From contig CM040106.1 in NCBI GenBank assembly GCA_022496805.1, forward strand, positions 62,001 through 126,000: a DNA stretch of 64,000 bases. Reading direction: 5' to 3'. The translations under genes and the position numbers were made by a program. The stretch comes from Pohlia nutans. Its lineage: Eukaryota > Streptophyta > Bryopsida > Bryales > Mniaceae. The notes under the pieces are model-generated. The model saw only the letters and a list, made by a program, of their open reading frames with translations, was not told where the DNA came from and made no database searches. Shown here piece by piece: positions 1 through 11,167 of this stretch. Positions within the stretch are counted from its first letter, which is position 1; the number at the start of each line of letters is the position of its first letter.

Positions 1-40
1 GATGCTCTACAACCATGCTCTGCTAGAATAGAATTGATAG

Positions 41-611
41 TACATCAAGTGCTCAAAGAAATTCTGCAGTTTAGAAGAAGAGGCCACTAAGCAGCAGTTT
101 AACAACGAAGTTTTGATGGCGGTAGAGAGCAATGATTGTGATGCCCCAACAACCTCAAAAGAGATGACGAGAGAAGAAAAGAACAAGGCAGTGAAATTGA
201 AGAAGGCCACTGCTGCAAATTTGAAGCGTGATAAGAAATAGCAAAAGTAAACTCATACAACTATGACGTCTACATCGTTAGCACCTTCGGCAGGAATAGA
301 AATGGAACTCTTTGATGTTTAAGCTACATTACAACCACGTACGTTTTTATATAATGTAAGGATGATCCCAACATTAAGGATGTAACTGAGGAAAATTTTG
401 TGGAAATGGCAGTCGCACTAAGCTCAGATGTCTACTCAACCTTAATCCGATTACGCCACCCCCTCGTCGTACTCAAAATGTTGATAGGCGTGTGTTAGAA
501 TATGTTGATGTCCAGGCTAAACAGGGCAACGATAGAGATCTTGAGAGAAGTCCTAGCCACTCATTACGCCTCCAGATTGTGGAGACAGGAGCTCTTTATG
601 TTTTGGTTTGA
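41..611 (+). pseudogene. 3' remnant of an unrecognised, decayed gene
   Basis: From about 41 the plus strand reads as an open frame rich in Glu, Lys and Ala (for example EEEATKQQFNNEVLMAVES near 77-133). It is broken only by isolated TAG/TAA codons around 238-320. After a +1/-1 shift near 450 it continues as NPITPPPRRTQNVDRRVLE and ends at a stop near 611. Charged, low-complexity composition of this kind is typical of the C-terminal tails of the transposon proteins elsewhere in the window. No domain is recognised and the 5' end lies outside the window. It could also be a fragment of a host gene. Confidence is in coding origin only. Confidence 0.35.
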
Positions 612-619
612 TTTGGATT

Positions 620-3580
620 CTATATGAGTTGTTTAGTGTTGGTTTTATTTACATCGGTGTTCACAAGTCTCTTTGTACTATTTGGACTAATGTTGGTTTT
701 AAATGATGCCGTCAGCTCTAATTTAATTGTAAACCATACAAAAACTAAAATGCATTTTTTTTTATAAGTAATGCCGTCAAATATCATTGAAAAAGTATTA
801 CTTAGTTTTGAACTAGGATTTAGAGAATTTTAGCAAATTGGTGAACTTTGTTAAGTGAATTGGCCTCATGGGCCACCAAATTCTACAAATTTTGGGTCCC
901 TTCCCTACATATTTGGCTAAAAATAACCCAATTGCCGCGGTCATAGGCAATTTTTATACCAAAAATGATCTCTAAAAATAAAAATCTTTGTTCTTTGCTT
1001 ATCGCTCTATGCTCACACTACTAAGTTTTCCTGTAAAGAGAAGTGGGTTTTATTTCTAGTTTTTTCTAAGTATCCAGAACTTCACACTAAATGAACATTT
1101 TGAAATAGACTCCATTTATTAAAAGAACAATGTTTTTTTTTTCTGTTTTCCTAATCATTAAATATACACATTATTAATAGACATTATACTATCAGTTGAA
1201 ATTGAAACAATGAACTTAGGCTTCTTAAATTCTTTTAAAGAAATAGACTTAGAAAAGACTTCATTTTGTTTCATTTGATGAAAAATTGTACAAAATTTGA
1301 AGGTGAAAATATAATCATTTTCCATTGTCCTACTTTTGTAGAAAGAGATTTCAACTTTCTATGCCTTGCAAATTTCCTTTACAATGAGAATGCTATTTTA
1401 TGGTACATTTTGAATAGATTTGAAAGAGCCTAGGCTCATATTCAATTTTGTTGCAATTTTTGTGTTACAGGTATGTGAAGATTAATTTTATCTAGTCTGG
1501 AACCAAATATAAATTAAAAATTCATATATTTTGTCATGAAAGGAATAATAGTTGACGTAACTTATGGAAACTTTAGAAATCACTATTTTGAATTCCAAAT
1601 TTATGAAGATAAATAGAATGAATCAATAAAGAAAATTTAATCCTAGGAATATTAAATAGAATTTTTTATCTATACAGAATACCCTTGAAATATTTACTAA
1701 TTCATCAACTATTATTCTTTCAAACAACGGTAATACATAGAATTTTATGGAAATATAGAATTATGCATCCAACTTTAAGGTTTCATTTTTCTTAAGATTT
1801 CAAAAAAATATGTAGGAATGACTTCTATGTCCTAAAAATTCTATAGATTATAAATTGGTTTAATTGAATGTTATAAATATTTGAAGAGCCAAGAACTTAG
1901 TAATTATCTATTAAAAAACATATTTTCAATTATAGAATAATGATATGTAGCATACAATACAAGGTATGCCAGGGTGGGTTAAAATGTAAACATATCCTAT
2001 GGCTATTTTATCGTCTGGAAAATTCCAATGTCGTTGGGTTGATCCAGTGTCATGGTTGTCTAAAAACGTTACTGCTTTATTTGGCCACCAACCTGTTGAA
2101 TAAATAAAGATGTTTAGAAATTTTCCAAACTATTGCATTCATTTTAGTACATAAGTCATTTAAAAAATTTAAAGATTCAAAGCTTTAATAAACCTATATA
2201 TGAATTGAATGAGTAAAGTTCTATTTAGTAACACTTTTATTCTGATATTATTGAATTATTTGACAGATATTTCTCCTTTATTATATCTCTATCTAAAATG
2301 AATCATAATCATACAAAGATACAACCTTTAAATAGTACGATATAATTAATCAAAGCAATTTATTGCTAAGCTAGAAATTTAATGCAAATGTCGATTTTGG
2401 ACATTTAAATCTTGTAAGGAATAAAGTATAAAAATACGTACTTTGATATATTATAGACTTTGGTAATTTCAAAAAACTCTTATGTCTTTATAGATGTTTA
2501 TGATTAAAATTCAAAAAAAAAAATATATATATATATATCTTGAATGCTGATAATTTTTTTATTATGACACAAATTAATAATATTACATTATGTTTGAAAT
2601 TTTTATGTATTTCCAAAACTCATCACATATTTATTAAGGTAATATAAGAAAAACTATATCATTTCTATTTGGTGTATATTAAGGCTCTCATTACTTTGAA
2701 AATTTTAAAAGTTATGAGGGAGGTGATTTAACAAATTTAGATAAATTTTATTTGTTTATCTTAGCCTAAAACATAATTTATTCATATCATCTCCCTAAAA
2801 TATACACTTGAAATTGAAGATACACGATGCTTTTTCTTTCAAGTCCAATTTAAAAATTCAATCAAAAGATGAATTTTTTTTTATAGATTTTTTTCCAAAC
2901 TTATTTATATTACATAAAATTATATTTGATAATATTTGCAGATCTTACATTATTTTTGGTGATGTATTCCCATTAATCTAAATATAATATTCACAAATTG
3001 TCACTAATATCTCTTTCAATGATTATTATATAAAGTATCTTTATAAATCATTATATTGAAGTACCCTATGACCTTTAATGAGTAACAAGATATAAGCCCT
3101 TGAATTGATTGTATTTTATTGGAAATGTTCTTACTATCATTAGCCATGAATTATGTGAAAGCATTTAAACTCATCTATTAGTTCAATTATAAATATTATT
3201 AATGATCATATTCAAATAATAAGAATTCAATTAAAAAATAGCCAATTACAAAAGATAAATTTGATTATCATACTTCTTAATTCTATACTGATATTTTCAA
3301 TTATTTTAAAATAAACATGAATGCATAAAATGTGCGATGCTACACTTCTACCTTTTTACAAATCACTTCAATTCAAAAGTGCTTAAATTTTGTTGATTCT
3401 AAAGATTAGTGCATGAATGAAGATGTTATTTTCGGAGTTCGCCTTACAAAGATAACATAACGTATAATTAAGGTGTTTGAAATTGATCCATTACTTCTTT
3501 ATTTCTAAATGTTAGAGTTCATAGTTATAAAGTATTTGCAAGTATGCGGGAAAATCACCAACTGTGATAGTCTACATTTT
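620..3580. other. AT-rich intergenic DNA, no gene seen
   Basis: About 3 kb of very AT-rich sequence with frequent stops on both strands. The only distinct item is a short (AT)n run at 2523-2538. No long ORF, palindrome array or RNA gene was recognised. Confidence 0.6.
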
Positions 3581-3583
3581 CTA

Positions 3584-4800
3584 CTATAGAAATTTACCTC
3601 TTTCTAGTGACATGATTTGACCATTTCTAGGGTTCAATTTTGGTACAATTTTGACAATGACTTTGATGTCGTGTGAAATCCGTAGCTTGTTGCAATAGTC
3701 AAGTATAGAGGCTATGAGGATGCGCCAAATCACCCTCCCGTATTCTTTGGATGTTAGTACAAACATGTTGGAGTAGAAAAACTAGTCTCTATAGTGGATA
3801 GAGATGATAAACTGCCAAAATATGCTAGAGAGACATATCTTCTTTGGTCTTAAGCTGGAGACTCTCCTCTATGAGTAGTAGGTTTATTCCCTTGGTAAAC
3901 ATCGTGCCTTTGGCCATTGGCTGTATATTGATAGAACCGTGAGCTAATCATAAGTCCACTTTCACTTCTTTCCTTGAATGCATCTTTAAATGTTGTTAAG
4001 GCAAAGCCAAATGTTCTAAGTGATCATTGTTTTGGTTCTAAACTTTGGAACATTTTACTAATTTCTTTTTGAAACCATTTTCAAACCTTTGCTTTGAATT
4101 TTTTAGAAGCGTTATTTCTTATAGTATGTCACTTAGCAATGGATTTGGTGCAACTTGCAATGTGCCAGTGCACTACATTACATCCTAATTTGAAAAAGCA
4201 TGCCAAATAAGATAGGCGTATGACAAAGGATTGCTGCATTAGAGAATAAACCCCACCAAATTTAATAATTCACCCGACAGACAACAACAGTAGTGCAAGA
4301 AGCCAAGCCAATTATCTAGTCATAGTCCTTGTGATGCATGGCGCAATGAAAGGTTCCATTCTCTTATACCGTCATAAAGCACCTCCACCTCGATCATCAA
4401 TGTGGCATCTTTGTCATGCTTGCATAAGGCCTTATGCGCATCATAGAGCTCAAGTCAAAATTATTTTTAGTATACCTATTGAGAAACATACTGCAGTGAA
4501 GGAGACAAAAATATTATAATTGTCAACAATCTTGAAAAAAAGGATATCGCTTTTTTGGATAATACACGCAATGTTGCAATTTGCTTGGGCAGTGTCTGCT
4601 ATGAATCCCTTGAAGATGTAAAGATCTCATGGCGCTCCATGATCTTGTCCAAAGAAGTCTACTCTCTACATCAATGTTTGAAAATTTGTATCTTTGTTTA
4701 TCATATCGACCACAATGGTCATTACTATACAATATTAAACATCATAAAAACGGTATATCAAGGTCGTTCAACTCACGACTTGTTTGATATGGCGAGTGAT
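3584..4800 (-). pseudogene. Relic of a MULE-like transposase
   Basis: Read on the minus strand at 4560-4680 the sequence gives KGFIADTAQANCNIAC. This matches the second catalytic-Asp block of the better-preserved MULE-like gene in this window (KGFMADSVQANWNAM at about 13.05 kb). An upstream MTIVVDMINKDT block corresponds to MTIACCDFQSEDKD there. Downstream, LDNWLGFLHY at about 4300 fits a conserved block I remember from the same family. A last stretch ending VPKLNPRNGQIMSLERGKF (3584-3766) is compatible with the C-terminus, but that link is weak. Several in-frame stops show it is dead. Ends are not defined. Confidence 0.45.
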
Positions 4801-5233
4801 ATGGTTAATAACAAACCAAAAAAATTCTTGTTTTTGTAGTTGATGAACGCTTCACAAGCCTTCATCATATATTTTGAAAAGGTAGACAATGTCCCTTTTT
4901 AGCCCTAGACCATAGGAAGATACTATTATGGATGTAGAAGTAGCGGCTTTTAAACTTTATTTGAATGGTGTTGTCTAGTATTCTTCTTGTAGCGCAAGGT
5001 CAATATTGAAAAATAACCTTCTTGATGCTTATAGAGCTAAGTATACACTTTTTTTTTATTAAATCTATTAATGTGTTGCCCAAATGAACTTTAATGGCTC
5101 ATGTCCTTCATGTTGAAAAAGTATTGTATCAAGAAACTCTTTCTTTTAAACAAGAGAAAATGGCAAAATATTTGGCAATAAAATTCTTGTACTAGCGTAG
5201 ATATAGAGTCTTATGTACAAAATTCATCCAAAC

Positions 5234-5473
5234 TCAAGTAACAAACTTCATACATATTGTAAACTTATTAGAATCTATGGTGAACATCTCAATGGATTCA
5301 CATGCCACAACTTTGGAAACACCAAAGACACAGTACTTCCTAGCAACAAACCTTTGAATATGCCCACCAATGTTTTTGAAATTGACTTGTATTGTATAAG
5401 ACACAACCTCTTTGTCTTCAGCCTCCAATACGTCTTCTTCAATGCATATTGAAGGTTCAACATATATAATCAA
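5234..5473 (-). pseudogene. Unrecognised ORF upstream of the MULE relic
   Basis: A 79-codon open stretch on the minus strand (starting IIYVEPSICIEEDVLEAEDKE) with protein-like composition and no low-complexity repeat. It lies about 450 bp upstream of the MULE-like relic on the same strand, so it may be an eroded upstream exon of that gene or of a neighbour. No domain recognised. It could be a chance ORF. Confidence 0.2.
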
Positions 5474-5876
5474 TGGTAAAGAATTCTGTTGGAAACCAAC
5501 ACTATTTCATCATCATCAATTTGAAATTGGAAACAATATCAATACACAAGGATTGTAAATATGAAAGGTTTCCATCATTACAATCATCTTGAACCAACCT
5601 GATAAATAATATTATTGAACTTGAACCCGGTTTGATGTTTATGCAATTTAATGACGAAGATGATTATATAGGTATCCAAATCGAATTACAGCTAAATGTG
5701 TGATGCATTTAAAAAATGTAGAGAAATTTTAGATCCAAATCTATTGTTTATTAGAGACTTAAGAATGTTGGCTCAACATTAAATTGTTGGCAAGTGGATT
5801 GGCAAATGATTTAGACTACATCTAAAATGCAGCAAAGCTTTAAGATTCATAGTGTATGCATGTTTATCTTGCAATT

Positions 5877-6206
5877 TTAACCCCTAAACGTCCCAGCGTC
5901 CAAAAATTGAATCACGAAAAAATTCAAAGCCTTGTAACTTTCTCATATAACCTTGGATGATTTTCATTTAAGTCATCTTTGAAAGTCTATTAAATTCTCT
6001 ACGAATTACAATAAATCTCTTGTGATGGGGAGCTCTTGATAATATTGGAGAGGCCTTCAACTACAAGTATGTCAAAATTGTTAGGTAGATTTTATGCTTG
6101 GAATGATCTTCTCATGTACAGCTCATGTACATCTGAGCTATGCTAATATTTACCTTTGAGGCTAGAATCTACTCATGTTGAAGAGATTGGTACTTTTAGG
6201 GGTTAA
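5877..6206. mobile_element. MITE, copy M1
   Basis: A 330-bp non-coding element bounded by perfect 12-bp inverted termini, TTAACCCCTAAA at 5877-5888 and TTTAGGGGTTAA at 6195-6206. Its interior (CGTCCCAGCGTCC near the left end, CTTCAACTACAAGTATGTC in the middle, CTCATGTACA duplicated near the right) is shared with the copy at about 17.3-17.6 kb. Related termini recur at 17.6, 28.7, 31.0, 31.4, 39.2/51.7 and 54.3 kb, so this is a dispersed family. No target duplication could be fixed with certainty. Confidence 0.75.
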
Positions 6207-6209
6207 CAA

Positions 6210-7440
6210 CTTTATCAATCTAATTAAGTTGTAGCTTTCTACTAACATCTAGTGATTTGAAAAAATAATGAAAAATCATCAAAAGTTTGCATTAGAGATC
6301 TAATGATTAATGCAAATTACAAATGTTTGCGGGACACTATTCCTTAACATGTGACACAAAGTTATTGAGTTATACGTCCAAGCTACGCCCCCTTTGTCCT
6401 AATGAAGCTCTCATGTGTCTATTAATGGCGCTTCACTTTCTTAGTTGCAATGAAGACAACTTGCTAACATACACATGCTACGAATCAACAACGTTAGCTT
6501 CCAAACTTGTCTGAGATTTCAACCCTAGTGACTATAATACTTGGCCTTCACAAAACAACCGGAAATGTCATTTAATAACATGGGAAAAACTTCTACAAAT
6601 TTTCAAGTGCTCGATGACAACACTACTCGCCACTAGTACTAATTGCCCTCAACTGTTGCTTAATGTTGAGGGGTGACCGGTGGTTCAATAGAAAACCACA
6701 TCAAACCATCCATAGGGTTTTGTGAACTTTGTTGTGGGAAAAATAATATGACCAATGGAACTACCATACCCTATATCATTAACCAAAATGGTCATTATTT
6801 AGCGTACAACATGAAGGAAAATCCCCTCATTTCTTCTCTTAATAGAAATAATATAGGACTTTGAAGATAAGGAGATTTTTTTATTATAATAGAATTAGTA
6901 TGATTGTAGTTTGACCTTTCAATCGGATAAGTTTTTGGGTCCATCATGTGGATGTAGCTGATGAAATTGTATGAAGAGAAAACAAAATGACTCACAACTT
7001 ATAATATTCTCATGCTTGTGCTTCAAGTTTATGTTAAGGTGGTTTTCTAGTAACCGACCTTACAAGCTAATGAGACTACTTCTGACAATAACACTCGACT
7101 TTAGACTAGCAAGTAGAGATTGAGAGGAGTAGTAAGAGAGTTTTCAATGAAGAATAATGCCATGTCGACTAGGAGTAACACCAATATGCTTGCAAGTCCA
7201 CTTCTACACAACTCATAGACTACTGCAACTAGCTAGGATTCAAACACAATAAGCAATGCAAGAGCAGGAAATAACACTCCTGCCATAGTAGGCTAGCATA
7301 CTAGAACACATACGGAAGTTTAGGACAAGAGAGAAATACAACTAAGACTGCCAGTAAAGAAGATGTACAAAATGAAAAGCAGCACCACTTTCAAAGAGAG
7401 GAAAAGTACATATAGGAGACTGGTCTAACAGTAGTGTGAG
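6210..7440. other. Intergenic DNA, no gene supported
   Basis: Short ORFs of about 60 codons occur on both strands (for example 6323-6514, 6673-6864), but none has a recognisable motif or a partner exon. Base composition becomes less AT-rich after about 7050, approaching the decayed gene at 7.6-9.9 kb. Confidence 0.4.
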
Positions 7441-7532
7441 ACCTGGTCGACCAGGTCACTCGGGTCGACCAGCCTGTACCAACTTGTACTACCGGGTATC
7501 GCCTGCCGGGTCTATACCTACCAGGTATAGAC
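7441..7532. repeat. Cluster of perfect palindromes centred on GTCGAC
   Basis: ACCTGGTCGACCAGGT (7441-7456) is a perfect 16-bp palindrome. It is followed by a partial copy (GGGTCGACCAG, from 7463) and by a stem CTATACCT/AGGTATAG with a 3-nt loop (7512-7530). GTCGAC and TCGA recur throughout the adjoining gene. By analogy with the palindromes of E1, E2, E4 and E5 this may be the private palindrome of an element containing the 7.6-9.9 kb gene, but few clean copies are present. Confidence 0.45.
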
Positions 7533-7618
7533 TAGCCTACACTTAGCCTAAAGGAATATCCAACGAATATTCGGTTAATATTGCCCTCTCTTTGAGCTAA
7601 GTACACTCCTATGGACTT

Positions 7619-9930
7619 TAGTCTAGCCCGGTAGGCGACTAGGGAAAACGGTCACCAGGAGTGACAAAATTACCCACGGTAGAGGCGTCTGCGAGTAGTC
7701 GACCCATCCTGCTGTCGACTCGTCACCAAGTGATGTCGTTAGAGTCTTGGGTTATGATGGGGGAGGTAATTCCTGAAGGCATCCCTGAAAAGTCAAAGTC
7801 GAGGCATTGCCGTGGAAAAGAGAATGTAGTGGGGGAGTCGACTTGAGTGTCGGCTGCTGTTGGTGTGCTTGCTGCAGTCGACTAGTCGAGTGCTGGGAGC
7901 TGCTCGCCCTGCTGCTGCTATAGAGGAGGCTGTCACTCTTCTTCGGTGGGTGGCTGCTGCTGTGCTGGTAGTTGTTGCTGCTCCTGGTCTTGTGGTTCGT
8001 CTGGTGGTGTTTATTGTTCTTCCTTGTGCTGGTCTTTGTCCTCATCTTCGTTGATCGACTCGCTGTCCTCTGCGGAGTTGTCTTTACTTAGCTTGATATC
8101 GGTAGTCACTACTTTGTTGTCGTCAGTCGACTAGTTCTTTGAGAGTGAATAAACGGGTTTGCCCTGGCTCGCATCTTCTTCTTCTTCTTCCTTGACTGGT
8201 GGGATTTCCAAGTCGGGGTGGTCGATCTGGAGTTGGTCGAGTTGCCGGCGATACATGTTCAGCTGGTCGCGGTCGGTGCTGAGGGTATGGAGGAGAATCT
8301 TGATTTGATTTCTTGCCTTTACATGGAGACGGTACTTGTGCACTCAAAGTTTGTAGAGGGTAAGCTCTCTCGCTATAAAATTTTGAGCCTCCTCCTTATT
8401 GTCCTTCAACAAGAGTTTGAGTCAATTGTTGGTGTCGACTACGTCTTGCCGAGCTTTCTGAAGACTAAGCTGGGCCGCTCCTGCCTAGGCTCGTACAATG
8501 TCGAGTTGATTGAGGGCAACTACTAGCTCGCTGTGCTTCATCTGCGCCTTCTGACGGCTGGCTTTGAGGTCGACCGTTAGCTAGGCTATGGTATGCTCCA
8601 TCTGGCTCTTCTCTTCAGTGATGTTGGCGAGTGTGGTGCGCATGTTCGCCAGCTTGGTATCCTAGCATTCGATGGTGCCATTCAGAGTGTTGACCTGCTG
8701 TTTGAAAACCAAGGAGTCGCTGGTAAGTCGATTGCGCTGTATTTGAGTGTGGTCAAGCTCGACCTGGAGAGCTTCCTTCGATCAAATAGTCTCTAATAAA
8801 AGACTGTTGACTCTGGAACCGTCATCTTTGAGTGAAGTAACTGCCTGTCATAAGTCGATCATTTGCTGGCGCCAGGTTGTGGACAACGTCTCGGCTTGTG
8901 TTTCTGGTGAGTCTAGTGGAGGTCGATTGACCACGGGTGACTTCGAGGGTCAGCGCAGTGGTGAAACGGGCGATGGTTGGAAAAAATCTCCAGACGGCGC
9001 CAGGTTGTAGGCTGCTTTGGGGTTGAATGGCTTGAAATCGGCCAATGATGGTAGGGATGTGTCGGGAAAGGTAGGCTCCACCTGGGGTCAGAACTCGCGG
9101 CGGTGGGGTCGACCCAGCATCGCTGTCGGACGTGGTCAGGTTGACTTGCAGAGGTGCATGGGCGCTCAATGGGACAAGGCAACCTCGCTTGGCTAGAGGC
9201 GGTGTCTAATTTTGCTCCTGCTTACGTTGTGCGCGTCTCTCCCGTCGAGTCGAGGTCGGTCGCCTCTAAGGTGGGAAGGTGTCGAACGCGGGTGTTGTCG
9301 TGCCGGGAGTGACCCGCTGTCTCGGAAGTTGGGCAGTCAAGGTTTTGCCTTGGTAGACCTCTCGGGGAGGCGTGATGGAGGCCTTCGACACTCGGTCGGC
9401 TACAAGTCCGCCCTGGGCGAGTATGTAGTCGGGTCCGCGGGAGTTGTTTTCGGAGTTCTCCGACTAACAATGTCGGTCATTTGTGCACTTCTCGGCGACC
9501 GTAAGGTGCGCATACACTTGTTGAGTGCTAGGAAAATGAGAGTCAAGGAGTAAGTCCAGTACCTCGGAAGAAGGGAAAATCGTGGTCTTCAGGGTCTGCA
9601 TCGTCTTGATGTCGATGGCGATCGAGTTGAACATCTATGTCGCCCAGTCCCATTGCATCTCCCATAACGAACTCGACCGTGCATAGGATGTCAAACATTT
9701 CGGTGTTGATGTAGGTCGTCTTGCGTTTGAATCCAAGGCCTTGAATGAACGCCGTCAGACGTTTGTGGTGTTCGGATTTGCAGTGGCAGATGTTGAAGCC
9801 TTTGGCAGTTTTGTCTGCGGTTGTATACTCCTCCAGCCAACCCGGTGAGTACTGCTCGGGCGGAATCGGTTCCATACAAATGGGACGACACTTCTATCTG
9901 AGCGTAGAGCGAAGAGCGCAAATTGTAATA
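7619..9930 (-). pseudogene. Decayed coiled-coil / proline-rich gene of unknown function
   Basis: The minus strand carries one long reading frame from about 9030 to a TAA at 7619, interrupted by about 15 in-frame stops but apparently no indel. The N-terminal part (9875-9543) starts MEPIPPEQYSPGWLEEY and contains a Cys/His stretch, FNICHCKSEHHKR. A Pro/Thr-rich segment follows (about 9470-9080), then a long heptad-like coiled coil (about 8880-8380; NITEEKSQMEHTIA, LKASRQKAQMKHSELV), an acidic tract VKEEEEEDASQG at about 8180, and a Gln/Pro-rich tail. At least one frameshift lies near 9030. The layout resembles gag-like or transposon accessory proteins, but no zinc knuckle or reverse transcriptase was found. 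Function unknown. Confidence 0.55.
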
Positions 9931-9959
9931 TTTTTAGTATTTTTAAGCTAATTTTTTGA

Positions 9960-10240
9960 AAGATTCGAATATTCCAAAGAATATTCGAGCTCCTTGCTAA
10001 TAATAGTATATTTTTTTCGACCCATTACCGTGGAAATGAGGTTCACAAAAAACAATCACTTTTTTTTTGGTACACTTTGGATTGAATTTAATTACTTATT
10101 TAACCTTTATAATTGAGAAATAAAGGTTAAATACAAAATCAATGCAAATGAAGAAGTAAAGAATGGTCTCAATGAGTGAACAAGATTGATGCTATTGAAA
10201 ACTAAGGGAATAAAAGGACAAGGCACAAGAGACGAAGCAC
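9960..10240. other. AT-rich spacer
   Basis: AT-rich DNA separating the minus-strand coiled-coil relic from the plus-strand acidic ORF. No signal beyond a short inverted repeat CTTTATAATTGAG near 10110. Confidence 0.3.
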
Positions 10241-10274
10241 GTAGTTGTGGCATTCTTATCTCATCAATTTTGTC

Positions 10275-10950
10275 TTTGTTCTAGCTACTTGTTGATTTGA
10301 TTCCTACAACTTGGACTGTAGCAATTAATCATTGTGGTAGACAAAGTTGTCACGACCCAATATATAAGGACGTCCTTGCACTCAAACACAACAAGAATGT
10401 AGACAAGTAGTCTGCGATGGGAGATGAGAGAAACATGTTTGACGGCCTAGGATGAGATATGGAGATAGTAAGTTTAGAAGATCCACATGTTCCATTTACT
10501 CCATTGCCGGAACGTGAGAGGAATGAAAAAAGTGTTGCAGAACGATATTGTCATGGATATGTGATGACACCCTTCTCACAGTCCACGCAAGCTTGGAAGT
10601 GGGGGGTGGAGCAAGACGAGCGGCAACGATATGCAGACAAATTGAGGAAGGAAGATGTGGTGGAAAGAGAAGAAGATGCAGTGGAGGAAAGAGAAGAGGT
10701 GGAGGATGAGGACAACACGGTTGACAAGCAAGAAGAGGTCACGGAGGCAGTGGCTTCTTCACAGCCATCCTCATTCTGTGAGAGCATGCGAGGGTTATCA
10801 CCACATCCTTTGCCGTTGGGAGAACGGATGAAGGACCAAACCATTAGCTATGTAGATTTACTTCGACCCAATCTAATAAGCCCGCCTAAATCGAACGGGG
10901 AACATGCACCAAGTGCTTCAAGGAGCAGGAGACGTCGGAGGCGTAGTTAA
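10275..10950 (+). pseudogene. Decayed acidic ORF with basic C-terminus, function unknown
   Basis: An intact 163-codon ORF starts at ATG 10459 and ends at 10950. The same frame continues upstream to about 10275 through three stops (LLVDLIPTTWTVAINHCGR; DPIYKDVLALKHNKNVDK), so the ORF is the 3' part of a longer decayed gene. It has a block YVMTPFSQSTQAWKWGVEQ, a strongly acidic Glu-rich centre at about residues 75-105 and a basic tail RSRRRRRRS that could act as a nuclear localisation signal. It converges with the MULE-like gene, whose stop lies about 220 bp away, so both may belong to one element. No known domain. Confidence 0.4.
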
Positions 10951-11167
10951 AAAGCGGGAAGTCTAGAGTTGGACGGTGTGAGAGACATGCAAGAATTATT
11001 GTAAAGCAATGATTGGACAAGAATAACGATTATTGAATATGGTTTGTATTACTCGTAGAGTGTAGAAGTACATATTTGTATTTTTGTGAATGATAAAGCA
11101 AGTACACACGTGGTCAACAAACGACCACGTCCATTAGGGACAAAGTATTTCTAAGCCGGGAACAAGT

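Noticed and set aside
7619..9030. Nuclear genetic code with reassigned stop codons
   Set aside because: All three stops appear inside frames and also end genes, neighbouring genes show frameshifts as well as stops, and E2 is almost free of stops. Decay is simpler than reassignment.
7619..9930. LTR retrotransposon gag-pol
   Set aside because: No protease, reverse transcriptase or integrase motif and no long terminal repeats were found; only a coiled-coil protein is readable.
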